Shown: in pieces, positions 36,671 through 49,125 of the stretch
How positions within the stretch are numbered: position 1 is the first letter of the stretch
Layout of the letters: each line of letters opens with the position of its first letter
Origin: Apostichopus japonicus
Lineage: Eukaryota; Echinodermata; Holothuroidea; Aspidochirotida; Stichopodidae
Direction of reading: 5' to 3'
NCBI RefSeq assembly: GCF_037975245.1
Contig: NC_092568.1
Coordinates: 27,090,501-27,154,500, forward strand
Length of the DNA stretch: 64,000 nucleotides
The notes under the pieces: model-generated
What the model was told of the DNA's origin: nothing
Seen by the model: only the letters and a program-made list of their open reading frames with translations
Databases searched by the model: none
Position numbers and translations under genes: made by a program

Positions 36671-38248
36671 GGCCAGTAAAGCCATCAGGAAATTGTATAG
36701 GCCTACTGATAAAATAACGAGGAACGTATAGTGAATACAGAAAAAGAAAAGCAAAGACATGATAAGGTAGAAACAATTAAATCAAGAAACAGCTTACAGT
36801 CAACACGTTTTCCTGCTGAATTGTTATTGTTAAAGGTTTAGTGTATACGCCTCAGTTTCATTGTTTGATTACGTTGGTCAAGGGACCCCACCCACCCGCT
36901 TATTGAGCGCTCATCGGCTCAGAGTGAGTGTTTGCTGGTATAGGTATAATGTAGTAAACTTATTGTAATGTCCGATAGACATTTACCCTTACATATCTGT
37001 ATTACACATGTGGAACAATTAAAATTCAAAATGTCCGTATGTTAGACTGTTCCTGATTACATTCTTTAGTCAAGGAGGCTACCTTAAATGTACTATTTCT
37101 CGACAATTGTACTTCACAATAAGATTACAATGACACCTTCTTATGTGTTCGATACCGAACTAATTTTAAGTATAGTAAGTTCAAACTTTACAATATTGAA
37201 AATAAATCTTTATTTGCACATCATAAATTATGTTCGCCTATTATTGATAAAAATGAGCAAGGTTCAGTATGGCCTATATACGGTATACAAAGCAAATTTT
37301 GAAGGAAAATGTAGAGAGATCTTTTAGAAACAAATCATCTTTTTTGATGATTAATTTGAAAGTGTCTAAATGGTTTGTATCATATGACTAATTATTTCAG
37401 TTTTGAATATAATATTTCCGCGTAGACGTGTGTATTCCAGAAAGAAAAAGAAAGAAGTAGGTATTCAAATATTATTAAAAGTTATCGCGTCCTCATATAT
37501 ACTTGTAACATATATGCAAAGCAGTGATAAAGCCATATGACGAGAAAAAAATATCAATATGGAAACTTTATAAGAAAATTCTAAGAATAGATATATTTAC
37601 ATCAAAGTATATTTACAATGCTTGTGGTGATAATAATAATATTAATAAAAAAATTGTAATAATCTAAAGAGACAGCAGAAAACCTCCCCGTTTATACCGT
37701 ATTGTGTTGAGTTTATATATTGCCTGTTGAATTACTTGAATATATATGAACATTTCTGTCTCAATAGATACATCTTACTGAGAGTACAAAGGCCGCACAC
37801 ATGAGTTTGAAATAGATTAAGACTGGCCAGTAAAGCCATCAGGAAATTGTATAGGCCTACTGATAAAATAACGAGGAACGTATAGTGAATACAGAAAAAG
37901 AAAAGCAAAGACATGATAAGATAGAAACAATTAAATCAAGAAACAGCTTACAGTTAACACGTTTTCCTGCTGAATTGTTATTGTTAAAGGTTTAGTGTAT
38001 ACGCCTCAGTTTCATTGTTTGATTACGTTGGTCAAGGGACCCCACCCACCCGCTTATTTAGCGCCCATCGGCTCAGCTTGAGTGTTTGCTGGTATATGTA
38101 TAATGTAGTAACTTATTGCAATGACCGATACACATTTACCCTTAACTATCTGTATGACACATGTGGAACAATTAAAATTCAAAATGTGCGTACGTTAGAT
38201 GTGTGTGTTAGATACCGAACTAATTTTAAGTGTAGTAAGTTAAAAATT
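36671..38248. repeat. Direct duplication, about 400-540 bp, 1.16 kb apart
   Basis: The first copy (about 36671-37195) and second copy (about 37825-38248) share long near-identical stretches: GCCAGTAAAGCCATCAGGAA, AAGGGACCCCACCCACCCGC and ACATGTGGAACAATTAAAAT. The second copy lacks about 100 bp of the first before GATACCGAACTAATTTTAAG. The high identity suggests a fairly recent segmental duplication. No inverted ends or ORF were found, so it is not an obvious transposon. Confidence 0.85.
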
Positions 38249-38611
38249 TAGTTAGTGATCCATTCGAGAAACGAAAAGTGAGAAAAAAGAAAGAAAGAAA
38301 AGAGATCGCCTCCCACACACTAAGTTCATATTATTATATATCACATGAAAAATGTAAAATCAGAAATTGTTTCAAACTTTTGACTGACATGAAACTTCAT
38401 CTAGCCTATATACTGAATATACTGTCGCAGGAATGCAGTGACGATAAATCGATCAAAATAATAACAAAATCGATGAATTAAAGAAGCACATTTTAACTTT
38501 AAAAAGACCGCTAAGCATGCATATAAGCATAATGTATCTGTGTGCACCCAGTTGGGACAATTTTTTCTATACTGTAGTGTCATGTCCCGTTTCAGAGCAC
38601 TCGTATTGTCA

Positions 38612-38680
38612 GTAGTCGCGAGTTCCTGCTTGCAGGAGGATCTAATATACATACATACATACATACATACAGTATATACA
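38612..38680 (+). repeat. SINE 3' tail with ATAC microsatellite
   Basis: GCGAGTTCCTGCTTGCAGGA followed by GGATCTAATATACATAC and five or six ATAC units matches the tail of the SINE at 28625-28880. The tRNA-like head and body are absent, so this is a 5'-truncated copy or the 3' end of the partner LINE. Confidence 0.7.
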
Positions 38681-41127
38681 AGCAGAATGAACCATGTTTC
38701 TATCAGATCAAGGTTAGAGACTGTTTGTACTGTCAATACCAGTGCTTTGAAGCATGATATTGGAGGACAGTTTAGAGAGGTATTAGCATTAGGGAATTGT
38801 CCCAACTGGCTGGTGGATGCCTTGCCACAGGGTTTGAATATCTTCCGTACATGTGTACACCTGTATAGTAACAGATGATTCGAGGGCCAGGTCGGCATCG
38901 GAGACAATAGTCAACGGGCCCTCAGTCTTTTTGCACACAATGCTCCGCATAATATTATGAAAATGTACTAGCACTAATCACATATTTAACATATGTCCTA
39001 TTATATTTTTTATATAGGGCTTTACTTGTACACATCCCCAGTATAACTCCCTTATTCTTGTGCGAGGTACTATTAGGCTTCGTAGGGTTCATAGCACCAT
39101 GCATAAGAGCAATGGTATAGCGTAATTTTTGGTTCCTGGATTATTGATTAGGCAAAGAATATACTGCACTCGAAAGTGATTGATCCAGGCTTTCAAGGGT
39201 GACTTAGTGGTGAGTTTTATTGATTCTGTCGCACATGAGAGTGAGACAATAGGAGAGAGAATCCATGAGAGGGGAGGAGGGCGGTCTATACGGGCAGATT
39301 CCAGTTGTGCAAGAAAGATAGTTCTATATTTGGGTATATGAGTATAGGCCTTATAGTAATCTGCAATTGATACAATTGGTACCGAGTAAATTTGACACTG
39401 ATTTTGATGTAGTAAAGGACATATATAGGGGTAAACTTGCCGCATGTTGGAAGTTTTTCAAAGTATCGCAACACTTTTTGTTTCGCCGAATGCTGGTATA
39501 GGCCAATACAATACCCTCTGTGTTTACTCTCTTTATTGTGTGGACTACCAGATATCGATCGGTGATGGGAAGCAAGCCAGTGCTACAGTTAAGCCAAGAT
39601 TATATAATAGGTCTAGGCATCTTGAATAAATATCAGTCGTTGGTTTGAGAGGTATAACAGGGAGCATAACTTGAGACCAATCGTGTAATTCAATGTACAG
39701 GTTACATATTGTATATATAGTGGATACGTGCAAGCTACCGTACAGATGCTTGAATAGTTAGCCTACATTTGAGAGGTCTTCGTTCCTCTGGGATAAGTAC
39801 ACCATATGCGTATGGGTTTGATTGTATATATTTAGATCATGACTTTGTGAAGTGTTTAAGACTCGGGGCGGTGCATTCACAACAAACATTGGTAGACTAT
39901 CGCCAGCAATAGTAAACCTAGTTGAATGGAGAAAAAATACCACATTCTAAGCTCCTGATATGATTCTATGCATCCAAGTATTGTCACATATGTGTATGGG
40001 CAGCTAAACCGGTTGGATCTTATATTTTCACTTATATTTTATCTTATAATCTGGATCTTATATTTTGGGCCTATATACTTTCAATTACTACTCTTGAGTC
40101 CGGCTTTTCAGTGACAGGAGGTAAGTCGCAGCGATTGGAATGGAAACATGAATGTATCCTACTTACACACACATACTTAACGTTAAACTGCACAAATGTG
40201 CCTAAATATTGTATACACCAGTGATACTTAACTATAAAGAAAACCTTCGCTTCAGAACGCACAATAACGCGAGCAGATGCTATACGAAAGAGTCTATAGG
40301 CCTAAGAATGCTCAAAGTAACATGAATACTGCATGGCATGCTTCTAGGTATAGTATAGCGTTAACATCACACTTACTGCATTTTTGTTTCCCAATGTATT
40401 ATTGGTTCGTGTATTGATGAATCATCGATTACGTTAAGGTTGATCATAGTTTTGGAATAATGAGACCCACGGGCCTATAAAGTTTGCACACAAAATGAGG
40501 GAAGTGCCCTACAAAGTTTCCAGATTGTAAGAAATTTTCCGCATATCTTACAAGGATATCTGCAAATTAATTCGCGATATATACAATTCATTTTTCGGTG
40601 ATATTTATGTGACGTAACGACCTACCGAAGCTTCTCGTAAGAATACATGCGACGTATAGAGTTCTATGATCTTCGTTTGTAAACATCAACATAAAAAATT
40701 CTTAATTTGTTACAAGACAAATGTTTGAAGTTACTCATTTTATTATTCTTCATTAAGCTATCTGCTTTTTTTCTTCAGATTTGGCGTGGATGCTTTCAGA
40801 CTTCACTAGTGTCACCAGTCAATGTAGAGGTAGAGGAAATATCAACATAAAGTAAAGAAAACAGAACGAAAGCTGAATAATGCAAAAGGCCTAAATACGA
40901 ATTCCAGAAAACACAGTACGATATTTTACAAGACACTACAAGTATTGACAACAGGCATTAAAATTGACTGAAATAGAAAAATTGAGAAAAAAAATAGCAG
41001 TTACTATGACTACAATTTCAGGGAGGGAAAACACTGATTATGTCCTTACTAATCATTGACAATGGTTCCCAAACTGATAACCAACAACAATGTGATGTCC
41101 TAGGCACAACCCGTAAAGGTTATCACA
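38681..41127. other. Intergenic DNA, no gene seen
   Basis: No domain-bearing ORF is present. The last 350 bp or so are the likely 5' flank or leader of the zinc-finger gene. Acceptor-like strings (TTTTTCTTCAG near 40779, CAATTTCAG near 41020) would allow a spliced leader. Confidence 0.45.
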
Positions 41128-43947
41128 ATGTTGTCGATGATGAGCCATTCAAATGTTAACGATATTGAGGATGATTCGGAGAGCAAGATTGACCAACTTA
41201 ATGGAAACTCAATTGATAAATTGAAGCATAATTCATTATCCACGGAGAACGTCACAGGCGCTGCGGTTATGGATGAACTGTCGAGAGACTATGGGAAACC
41301 CAGTGACGAGCGTTCTAGCGGTATCAACCATACTAATGACGATGATGGTATTGACGAAGATTTAGAGAGGATGATAGAGCAACTAAATGGTCAGCCAATT
41401 GGTAAAAAGACGAAAAATTCATCATCTACGGAGAAGTTCAAAGACAATGTCGTAAACAATGTCGGTATCGAGGTGACGGTATCGAGAGACTATCGGAAAC
41501 CCAAGCACGAGTATTCTTTAAAGGGTATCGACCAAACAAACGATGATGCTATTGAAGAGGATCTGAAACCCAAGCACGAGTATTCCAAGGTTATCGACCA
41601 TACAAACGATGATGCCATTGAAGAGGATCTGAAGAACATGATAGAGCAACTAAATGGTTATCCAGAGGTTGATAAAGAGAAGGATAATTTATCATCATCA
41701 ACCACCGAGATGATAACAGCCGATGACGTGAACGATACCGATATCGATCGGATCTTTAGAGACTATCGAAAACTCTTGATTAATCAAGAAAATTCTGAAG
41801 AAACAATTGACTTTTCGGACGCTGATTTCTCAACAGGTGGTCACAAGAAACCCACTAGCCACAAGTTGGAGAAAATTGATGATGAAAAAATGGAAGACTA
41901 TGTAAGGAGACTCACAAAAAAGAAACCACCAGGTCCAAAGGATTGTTTATGTCCAATATGTGGGAAGCTTTTTGGCCGAATTCACTACAAAAAACACATG
42001 AGGTTTGCACACTGTACATCCTTAAAGCCTGACGTAAAGTGCAAAGAGTGCGGTAAGGGCTTCACTCACAAATATAAACTCCAACAGCACTCTAAAATTC
42101 ATGCGGAAGCATGTTTAAAATGTTCCTACCCAAACTGCGAGAAAGTTTTTCGAGTTCGACGTAACCGGAGGAAACACGAGCAACAGATTCATGAGGGTCA
42201 TAAGAAATTTATGTCGACATGTGGAGTTTGTAGCAAGAAGTTTGAAACAAGAGACGAGATGCTGGCTCATAAAAGTTGGCACAAACCGGAAGATTTCCCT
42301 AAATGTAGAATATGCTTCGAAAGACTTAGCAGTCGCGCCCTTAGAGAACTTCACGAGAGACGACATCGAAATGAAACGTTCACTTGTAATTTTTGTGATA
42401 AAAAATTCGAACATCAAGCTGCTTTAACAGTCCATCGTAGAATTCACACAGGTGAGCTCCCATATAAATGTCCAAAGTGCAGCCTGGCTTTTTCTCAACA
42501 ATATTCAAGGATTCGTCATATAAAGACCCACAGGGATGGAGAAAAACTTCTTAACTGTGATCAATGTGACAATCTTTACAGAAGTAAAAGGGACCTCAAT
42601 AGACATCAAAGATTGCATACAAAGTCCGGCAAAGAAGCTAAAGAAGTTTTGATAAAATGTCCAACATGCACGCTTGAATATCGAACTATCAGAGGCCTCC
42701 GAGCTCATCATCTAGAGAGTCATGAAGCCCCATTGTGTGAGGAGGGTTTAGTTTATCAGCCAGTGGTTAATAATACTCGTCCAAGCTCTGCTCCTTCAGT
42801 GACATTAGGCTCTAAAAAAGACTCATGTGACGGAAGTACGCCGACAAAAGCTGACGGTGGATATTTGGATTGTGAAACCGAGAGCCCCACAGGAGACCCT
42901 ACAAAAGACCAAGGAAGTAACTTGGAGAGGTCAATACCTTTAAGTTTTCAGAAAAAGGTCCAGTGTCGTGACTCTGGGCGAAGTTGCGTAGAGGGAAAGG
43001 GACAACCAAACCTGTCTACAAACCGTAAGCAAAAGGAAGTTTCTTTTTCAGATTCCAATATTGCACGAATGGAGGAACAAACAGATGGTGGTAGATTCAC
43101 ATATGATGAGAGTTGTCGTTTCATGCAATTCGCTACAGAGGCCGGTGCAATGGGAATGCCTAAGCGTCGGTCTACTCGCAATAAAGTCATTCCAACGTAC
43201 TTCCCTAGGGAAGAGACTTCAGAAGATGAATCACTTTCGTCTTTCAGTGACGATGAATCTATCTATGAACCTTCGGACGGGGAAGATGAAGAGAAAGAAG
43301 ATGAAATGAATGTGGTAGATGAAGAGCTGGAGAAGGAAGTTCGACAGGAAGAGGAAGAGGATAAGGAAGAGAAAGGGAAAGAGGTAGGAGAAGACGAACA
43401 AAATGAAGAAGAGAATGCGAACATGTTGGACACCGACGATAAAGAAATAATCACCGCTGATATCGCAAGCGAATGGGATATCTCGAACATTAAAATTTCA
43501 CCGCAATACCCATCAAATGTGAATTCAGTTTCATGTTCTAATAGTGGCGCAGATTTGGAGACGACGGTTGATCGTCATCCAGATGAAGAGTTTGCAGATG
43601 AAAACCAATCTCAAACAACCAGTGATCAGAGTACCTTCGAGTTTACAGAAAAAGCACCGGCTTCCCTTTCACCTTCATGCTTGGAAAGACAAAGAGAGGA
43701 CAGGACTATCGGTACCTTAGCAAACCGTAAATATTTTCGGCAGCGAAACAGACGTGCCACATGGCGTGTTAGAGGTCGTTGTCGTACTGCCAAGCTGCTT
43801 CTCCGACGAATTAAGTTAGCAGAATGTGTTAGCGGGGTTATCGTGGTCAAAACAGAGGGTGGCGGTTCCATGGACCAAATCATACCAAGGCCAAGTACAA
43901 AGTTTCATTCTCTTAAATGTGAGGCAATGAAGGCTTCTGATAATTAA
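41128..43947 (+). CDS. C2H2 zinc-finger protein, nine fingers, single exon
   Basis: The frame encodes 939 residues from the ATG at 41128, the first in the frame. Residues 1-260 are acidic and repetitive. A motif like DAIEEDLKNMIEQLNG recurs about three times, and a 22-23-residue block is tandemly duplicated at 41500-41634. Residues about 273-532 hold nine C2H2 fingers, among them CPICGKLFGRIHYKKH, CKECGKGFTHKYKLQQH, CNFCDKKFEHQAALTVH, CPKCSLAFSQQYSRIRH and a last CPTCTLEYRTIRGLRAH. Only one linker is close to the canonical TGEKP (HTGELPYKC). Residues about 712-765 are Glu-rich. A basic patch (RQRNRRATWRVRGRCR) lies near residue 870. The likely role is nuclear, sequence-specific DNA binding; the target and orthologue are not known. 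The nearest AATAAA downstream is at 44519. The frame is intact, so it is probably functional. Confidence 0.9.
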   Translation: MLSMMSHSNVNDIEDDSESKIDQLNGNSIDKLKHNSLSTENVTGAAVMDELSRDYGKPSDERSSGINHTNDDDGIDEDLERMIEQLNGQPIGKKTKNSSSTEKFKDNVVNNVGIEVTVSRDYRKPKHEYSLKGIDQTNDDAIEEDLKPKHEYSKVIDHTNDDAIEEDLKNMIEQLNGYPEVDKEKDNLSSSTTEMITADDVNDTDIDRIFRDYRKLLINQENSEETIDFSDADFSTGGHKKPTSHKLEKIDDEKMEDYVRRLTKKKPPGPKDCLCPICGKLFGRIHYKKHMRFAHCTSLKPDVKCKECGKGFTHKYKLQQHSKIHAEACLKCSYPNCEKVFRVRRNRRKHEQQIHEGHKKFMSTCGVCSKKFETRDEMLAHKSWHKPEDFPKCRICFERLSSRALRELHERRHRNETFTCNFCDKKFEHQAALTVHRRIHTGELPYKCPKCSLAFSQQYSRIRHIKTHRDGEKLLNCDQCDNLYRSKRDLNRHQRLHTKSGKEAKEVLIKCPTCTLEYRTIRGLRAHHLESHEAPLCEEGLVYQPVVNNTRPSSAPSVTLGSKKDSCDGSTPTKADGGYLDCETESPTGDPTKDQGSNLERSIPLSFQKKVQCRDSGRSCVEGKGQPNLSTNRKQKEVSFSDSNIARMEEQTDGGRFTYDESCRFMQFATEAGAMGMPKRRSTRNKVIPTYFPREETSEDESLSSFSDDESIYEPSDGEDEEKEDEMNVVDEELEKEVRQEEEEDKEEKGKEVGEDEQNEEENANMLDTDDKEIITADIASEWDISNIKISPQYPSNVNSVSCSNSGADLETTVDRHPDEEFADENQSQTTSDQSTFEFTEKAPASLSPSCLERQREDRTIGTLANRKYFRQRNRRATWRVRGRCRTAKLLLRRIKLAECVSGVIVVKTEGGGSMDQIIPRPSTKFHSLKCEAMKASDN

Positions 43948-46829
43948 GGCATTTCAATAACAAACGGAATCATGATTGTAGGTTGCTATATTGTCATTAC
44001 TATAAGAAAACGATTTTTATTTCATTTCAAAGTTTACTGACAAAGACTTCCATTCCATTAGATGGTACGTTCAATCAAAAGTTTTGAATCTACATATATA
44101 TCATAATTTTTCTAAGACGAACGACATAGTCGAAATATTAAAGCAAACTGTGAGTGCAAGCAATTATTACTATTTTCGGTAATGTGTGTCATTATCTTAT
44201 TTCTCAACGAGGCCCTTCGTCCGAGAAGCTTAGTATTCGGTGCTAAGTTTATTGTAATCTAAAATAAGATTGCTTAACGCTCGGTAGCTATGATGCAATT
44301 ACCGGCGGAACGTAAAAAGCTGTTTAAGCACTTCCGAACAATACTCTCCATACCATTCAATTTACATATACATGTATCTGGGCTTTATAGATGCATTTAT
44401 TGTTCTCCTGATATTTCCCTGAAGTGGGTGTGACTTTGTAAAACAGGAAACCTCAGGGGCTACCCTGACTATGCAAATTATTAGTAAAAATGTTAACAGA
44501 TACGCAATTGAATGAATGAATAAACGACTGAACGAAGGGTTTTTGCACAAACACTATCCTGCGGGCAGCACAAGACGTACACGTTGGTGTTTTAATTAAA
44601 GAAGTACTCATCGCAATAATTAAAGAGAAAATGTTTCGTCTTTTAAAAGAACAAACTGTAGGACGGACGCGGAGTTCTAGTGGTGGTGGGGGGGGGGGGG
44701 GCGTTTCATTATTTAGGGCCACATTTGGCAAATAAAAGATCACCGAACTTAGTATAAGTTTTCGGTTCGAGAACAATGGCTGTGGAGAAAGTGGAATTAA
44801 CGATATAATTGCTTAATTAAATAGAAACATTTATAAACCATTATCATGTTATTAAATGAAATTCTCTCAGGGACAGGTAACCGACGCACATCAAGAAAAG
44901 GGTGTGAAACGTGACCTCTTTTCCTCTTGAACCATATTTACATAACAAACAAGCACTACCTAAACTACCTAGAACTTGTACGTACATGATCAAGGAAATG
45001 AAAACAACAAAGCTAATTCATATATATTTTAATTATATTCATAACTTACTATTACTCAAGGGTTATATTTATCACTTATGAGAAATTTCCATGACGACAT
45101 GATCTTCATTAGCCTTTAAGGTTTGCATTAAATCCGTAAACTTTTTTTTAAACCTCGTTGTTTTACCAAGTGCTATATTTTGGCATACGTATGCAATTGC
45201 GATCACACGCTTACACCCCCATGCACCGTCGTATTGAAAACTCTGGTTATAGCCCTGAAGCCGACCGGGGCTTATAGCATAGCAGGAAATGTAACCAGTA
45301 AACACGTGTATCAAGGTGCCTGATGTGGATACCAATAAATGAAGCTGGATGTCTGCCGTGATTCCATTTGATGGTGTGATAATGGGGGACCTAGGATGAT
45401 CCCCCTCCCACCCCCCCCCAAATGAGCTATAGATTATCCAAAAATGTCACCTCTTGAAACCACTCTATACTTTAAGACCACCATCTTTAAGTCTTTGGAA
45501 TAGGGATGTCATATATGTTCAATGGTAGGAGGATTCTTTAAGATATACGACTCAATTTTCAGCATATACTCCCCAAGTGTCATACATTGTCCTTACCAGA
45601 AAGAAAAAGGTTGTGGTGGAGTACCCCTATCAGGAGTCCATAACTGCCGTATAGCACCAGGTGATAGTCTAGGCCTAAAGCTATAGTAACAATCCTAACA
45701 CATATTACACTCAGCCTATACGCGTAGCTATATATATATAGTAGCATGTGTGTAGTTTCTTTAACATAACCGAACTAGCGCAATGAAGTTCGCTTCCCAC
45801 ATCTGCTTGATGATGTTGAATCTGTCACTTTTGAACGCAATGTGCCCTGTGTAGCGTTTGTTTGTAGGCATGATCTCTTGATGGTCCGGTGGTCCCATCC
45901 CCTTTCAATCCCCTCTGTCAGTAAGTGAAGTTGTGGGCTACGGTACCTGTCTTCGTGCATCCAGACGTTAGGTATTACGTGCTGGTAATAACCCCACCAG
46001 GGAGGAGCCTGTTGGGGAGGGCTTCGGGAAGGGCTTCGGGGGAGGGCTTCGGGGGAGGGCTTCTCTGACATTATTTTTGAAATAGCTGACGACAACAATT
46101 ATGCCCAAGACAAGGTACATAACGGATACAAATTAGCTTGCTTTGCTCGCAGGCATTCCTTAATTTTAACTATGTTCTTCTTATGCACTAATATTTCGAT
46201 ATTAACCTCCGTGTTCATCGAGACTTGTCTGCCGCTCCACCCCCTCCCCCACCCTACCTACAAGAAATCCTGGATACGTCGCTGCCGGCGTACATTAGGT
46301 GCAACTTAGTATTTGGTATTAGTTACAATGAGTGAACTAATCGCGGTGTCTTGTAATCAACGGGAGAGATACCAAACTTTTAGAGAGAGAACTAAAATCA
46401 CCACGGTACTGTCATGACAAATGACAGGATGGTACAATTTATAGTTTAACGAATAACTACTCCAGTTAAAAAATTTAAAAGAAGCATGAACACTGTTGAA
46501 ATACCATAGAAATGTCAGTCTCGGATCAATACAAATGGTCGCCCTATCAAATTTGTATCGAAAATGATTTTATCAATTTATCAAAAGTCGAACAGTTTTC
46601 AAACAGTCTCCTAGATTTCTTTTGATGACGCACCAATTGAACATAAGTGTACCTCTAAACCAGCAATAAACACATCTTTACAACTGCAAGATGTTCTTCG
46701 CCTCACTTTTCTGTGATAGAATGAACCACCCGCAAAAAAACCCACATCAACAACCTTCTAAGAAGAAGTGATCAATACTCACTTTTAAAATGTTAAATAT
46801 ATCCGATTTTTTATAAAAATAGTTTTTAA
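43948..46829. other. Intergenic DNA between zinc-finger and GPCR genes
   Basis: The two genes point at each other, so this holds both 3' ends. A candidate polyadenylation signal for the zinc-finger gene is at 44519-44524. Homopolymer G (about 44688-44701) and C tracts (45398-45420) occur. The minus-strand open frame at 45775-46098 has no recognised domain and competes with other open frames there, so I leave it uncalled. Confidence 0.5.
46017..46065. repeat. Short tandem repeat, GGGCTTCGGG unit
   Basis: Three to four copies of a 15-bp G-rich unit (GAGGGCTTCGGGGGA) in a row. Non-coding as far as can be seen. Confidence 0.7.
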
Positions 46830-47894
46830 TCACCAATCCTTGAATAATCTCTTAGCGGTATGTCTGTATGAAGAATTCATCAGCAGATATATGACCGGAT
46901 TCCACCAGCTATTACTGTAGCCTGCTAAATACCCACAAAACTCAAAGACGGGGTCCGTGACGTAATTATCGTCGAAAACGTTTAGCAACAGTCTCACGAA
47001 GTAAGGTGCAGTCGCGATATAAAGCGCGATAGTGACTATACAGACTGTTCTTAGTCCCTTCAGGTCTAACGGTTTGCGTTGTGGCCTTTGGTTCGATGTG
47101 TTGACGATGTCCATTGCGACGGGCTGCTCGTTACCCTCATGGTCTGTTCTCCCTGCAGCTGTGGTATCCGAATACCCTGTCACAGTAGTGGTAGGGGCGA
47201 CGGTACTCGATCTCATTTTAGCCCCCTGACGACAGGCGATGTACAGTAGGTGAATGTTGGCGTATGTGATAAACAGTACCTCGCATAAAATAAAGACCGC
47301 TACGATGGAGATGATAACATCATTAGTAGCGTTGGGATCGTCAGCAGTCGACCGCAATCTACAATAACGATGCCGTACCGAAAATTCGGTAGTGGTAACA
47401 TTCACTGCTATGTAGGTCGGTAAAATGGAGGCCAATGCCAAAGTCGCTACTACACGACACTTCGTGACCATGATAAAATATTTTAAAGGTCGAGTTACTA
47501 GTATGATCCTGTCAAGGTTGAGAATACCTAGCAGCGACAATGAATAAAAAACGAAGAACCCCTTCAATGGATAGGCAACTGAACAAAATAAAGGAAAATT
47601 GACAGGAATGTCCGTCAAATTCTCGATATTATCAACAATTAGCACCGAAAATCCTGCGCTAATGTCAACGATGGCCATGAACATTAAAATAAGAGAAGTA
47701 GTGTCTCCAAATGACTGGGGTGCTCTTCGAAGAATAATCAAGTTCATCGTATTAAAGATGATACTCAAAAGTCCTGTTATTGTTACACTGGTAGTCCTCA
47801 AAATTTGAGGTATTCCTATCCAATGCGATACCTGTCCGGTTGTCAAGGATGGCGTAACCATGGTTGCAGTATTAAATGAATATGAAATCGACAT
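46830..47894 (-). CDS. Rhodopsin-class (class A) G protein-coupled receptor
   Basis: An intronless frame gives 354 residues from the first ATG (47894), and it stays open upstream to 47981 without another ATG. Seven hydrophobic segments are present: about 33-56, 66-87, 103-126, 147-165, 193-220, 283-305 and 317-339. Class A marks are Asp77 in segment 2 (AIVDIS), Cys104 and Cys178 as the usual disulfide pair, LDRI at 127-130 in place of DRY, and NPVIY at 332-336 in segment 7. The CWxP of segment 6 is missing (ALYIATAPYF instead). The loop between segments 5 and 6 is long (about 221-280) and Ser/Thr-rich. It is probably a plasma-membrane receptor; the ligand cannot be told from the sequence. Intronless orphan receptors are common in expanded invertebrate families. 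Confidence 0.87.
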   Translation of the reverse strand: MSISYSFNTATMVTPSLTTGQVSHWIGIPQILRTTSVTITGLLSIIFNTMNLIILRRAPQSFGDTTSLILMFMAIVDISAGFSVLIVDNIENLTDIPVNFPLFCSVAYPLKGFFVFYSLSLLGILNLDRIILVTRPLKYFIMVTKCRVVATLALASILPTYIAVNVTTTEFSVRHRYCRLRSTADDPNATNDVIISIVAVFILCEVLFITYANIHLLYIACRQGAKMRSSTVAPTTTVTGYSDTTAAGRTDHEGNEQPVAMDIVNTSNQRPQRKPLDLKGLRTVCIVTIALYIATAPYFVRLLLNVFDDNYVTDPVFEFCGYLAGYSNSWWNPVIYLLMNSSYRHTAKRLFKDW

Positions 47895-49087
47895 GATGAC
47901 TTCTATGTACAAAATAACACGTATATGCTGTCGATGATTTCGGCTGAAAGTATATGGCAGTTGCTTCAGCGATTTGATCAATATAATCGCCCGTATATAG
48001 GCCTACTATGATCCTTATACTAAATGTTCAAATCATAACACAAAACTGCAAGAACTAATAAAGTCAACTGAGTTAACGATGGTTTTTCATGATTAGATTC
48101 AGATCTTTTAGCTATCCCGTTTGGCAGCTTTGATGCAAAGAAAAAATTAGGTTAGACACTCGCATACACACACACACATGAAATAAACGAATTAATCCAT
48201 AAAAAAGGCACATTACACAATTACGCGTTTGTGTGTGCGGGTCTGTTTTTCTTTGAAATATTTCATGAATTATATTCTGGAATGAAAATAATAGCAAAAT
48301 ATGCAACTTCCACCAGCCATTCCTATTTAATTAAATAAGTGACGTCTCCGTGATTTCGAATAACATGTTCCCAATTAAGTATTCAATTCATATCCAGAGT
48401 GGACGCAATTGTGTTTAATCTAACAATAAAGTGAAAAATTACAATATATAACTTGTCCATAGATAAACCTGCTATATATGTATAAGGAGAAAACGCTTCG
48501 CGATTTGCGAAAACACTTCAATTGAAATGTGTTACCAAATGGTGTACTTCATAAAGAAATGGACAAACGATTTGCATTTGCATTTAGTTATTATATACGT
48601 TTGCAAAAAAAAAAAAGTACAGGGCGCATTGAACAGAAATAATGCTGAACGAATGTCAACAACGACTAAGATGATTGAAAGATAACGTCTGAGTCGTGGA
48701 AAAAGTACGTTAAACTAAACGAGACAAGAAAATAATGATTATCGTTAAATTGCCTGGAAAATCCAATGCTAATGTAGAGAAACTCAACTGGAACCACTTA
48801 AACGCGGCATCGAATGTCTTTAGTAATGATCATTATTGAAATTTATAGTTATGAATGCAAACATATAATATCGGTACTTTGTTCAACTGTGCGTGCCTTT
48901 ATAGGCTAAGTAGTCTATACCCTCTAACTTCATATAACGTCATTTTAATTGATGTGTAAAACGTTTTAAACGAAATTTGTGAATTCAATCAGCCTGGTTT
49001 TCTCAGTCTAAACTAGTATCAACATATTTTCCGCTCTGTCCACTGGACATAGAGCACTCTGTGCCAAGATAGACGCCAACCAACCAA

Positions 49088-49090
<3 letters not shown>
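47895..49090. other. 5' flank of the GPCR gene, no other gene seen
   Basis: AT-rich sequence without a recognisable ORF. It should hold the receptor's promoter, but no clear TATA box or initiator stands out. Confidence 0.45.

Positions 49091-49124
<34 letters not shown>
49091..49124. repeat. (TA)17 microsatellite bordering the Penelope-like element
   Basis: Pure TA run directly next to the 3' end of the minus-strand Penelope-like copy. The other copy ends in another TA run at 50591, so TA tracts bound both sides. Confidence 0.9.

Positions 49125-49125
<1 letters not shown>

Noticed and set aside
42115-42417. Minus-strand ORFs within 42.1-43.9 kb
   Set aside because: They are shadows of the zinc-finger gene in other frames; their Ser-rich sequence mirrors the Glu/Lys codons of the real frame.
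45775-46098. 107-residue minus-strand ORF as a gene
   Set aside because: Part of it is a G-rich tandem repeat, another frame on the same strand is equally plausible (MPTNKRYTGHIAFKSDRF), and neither has a recognised domain.
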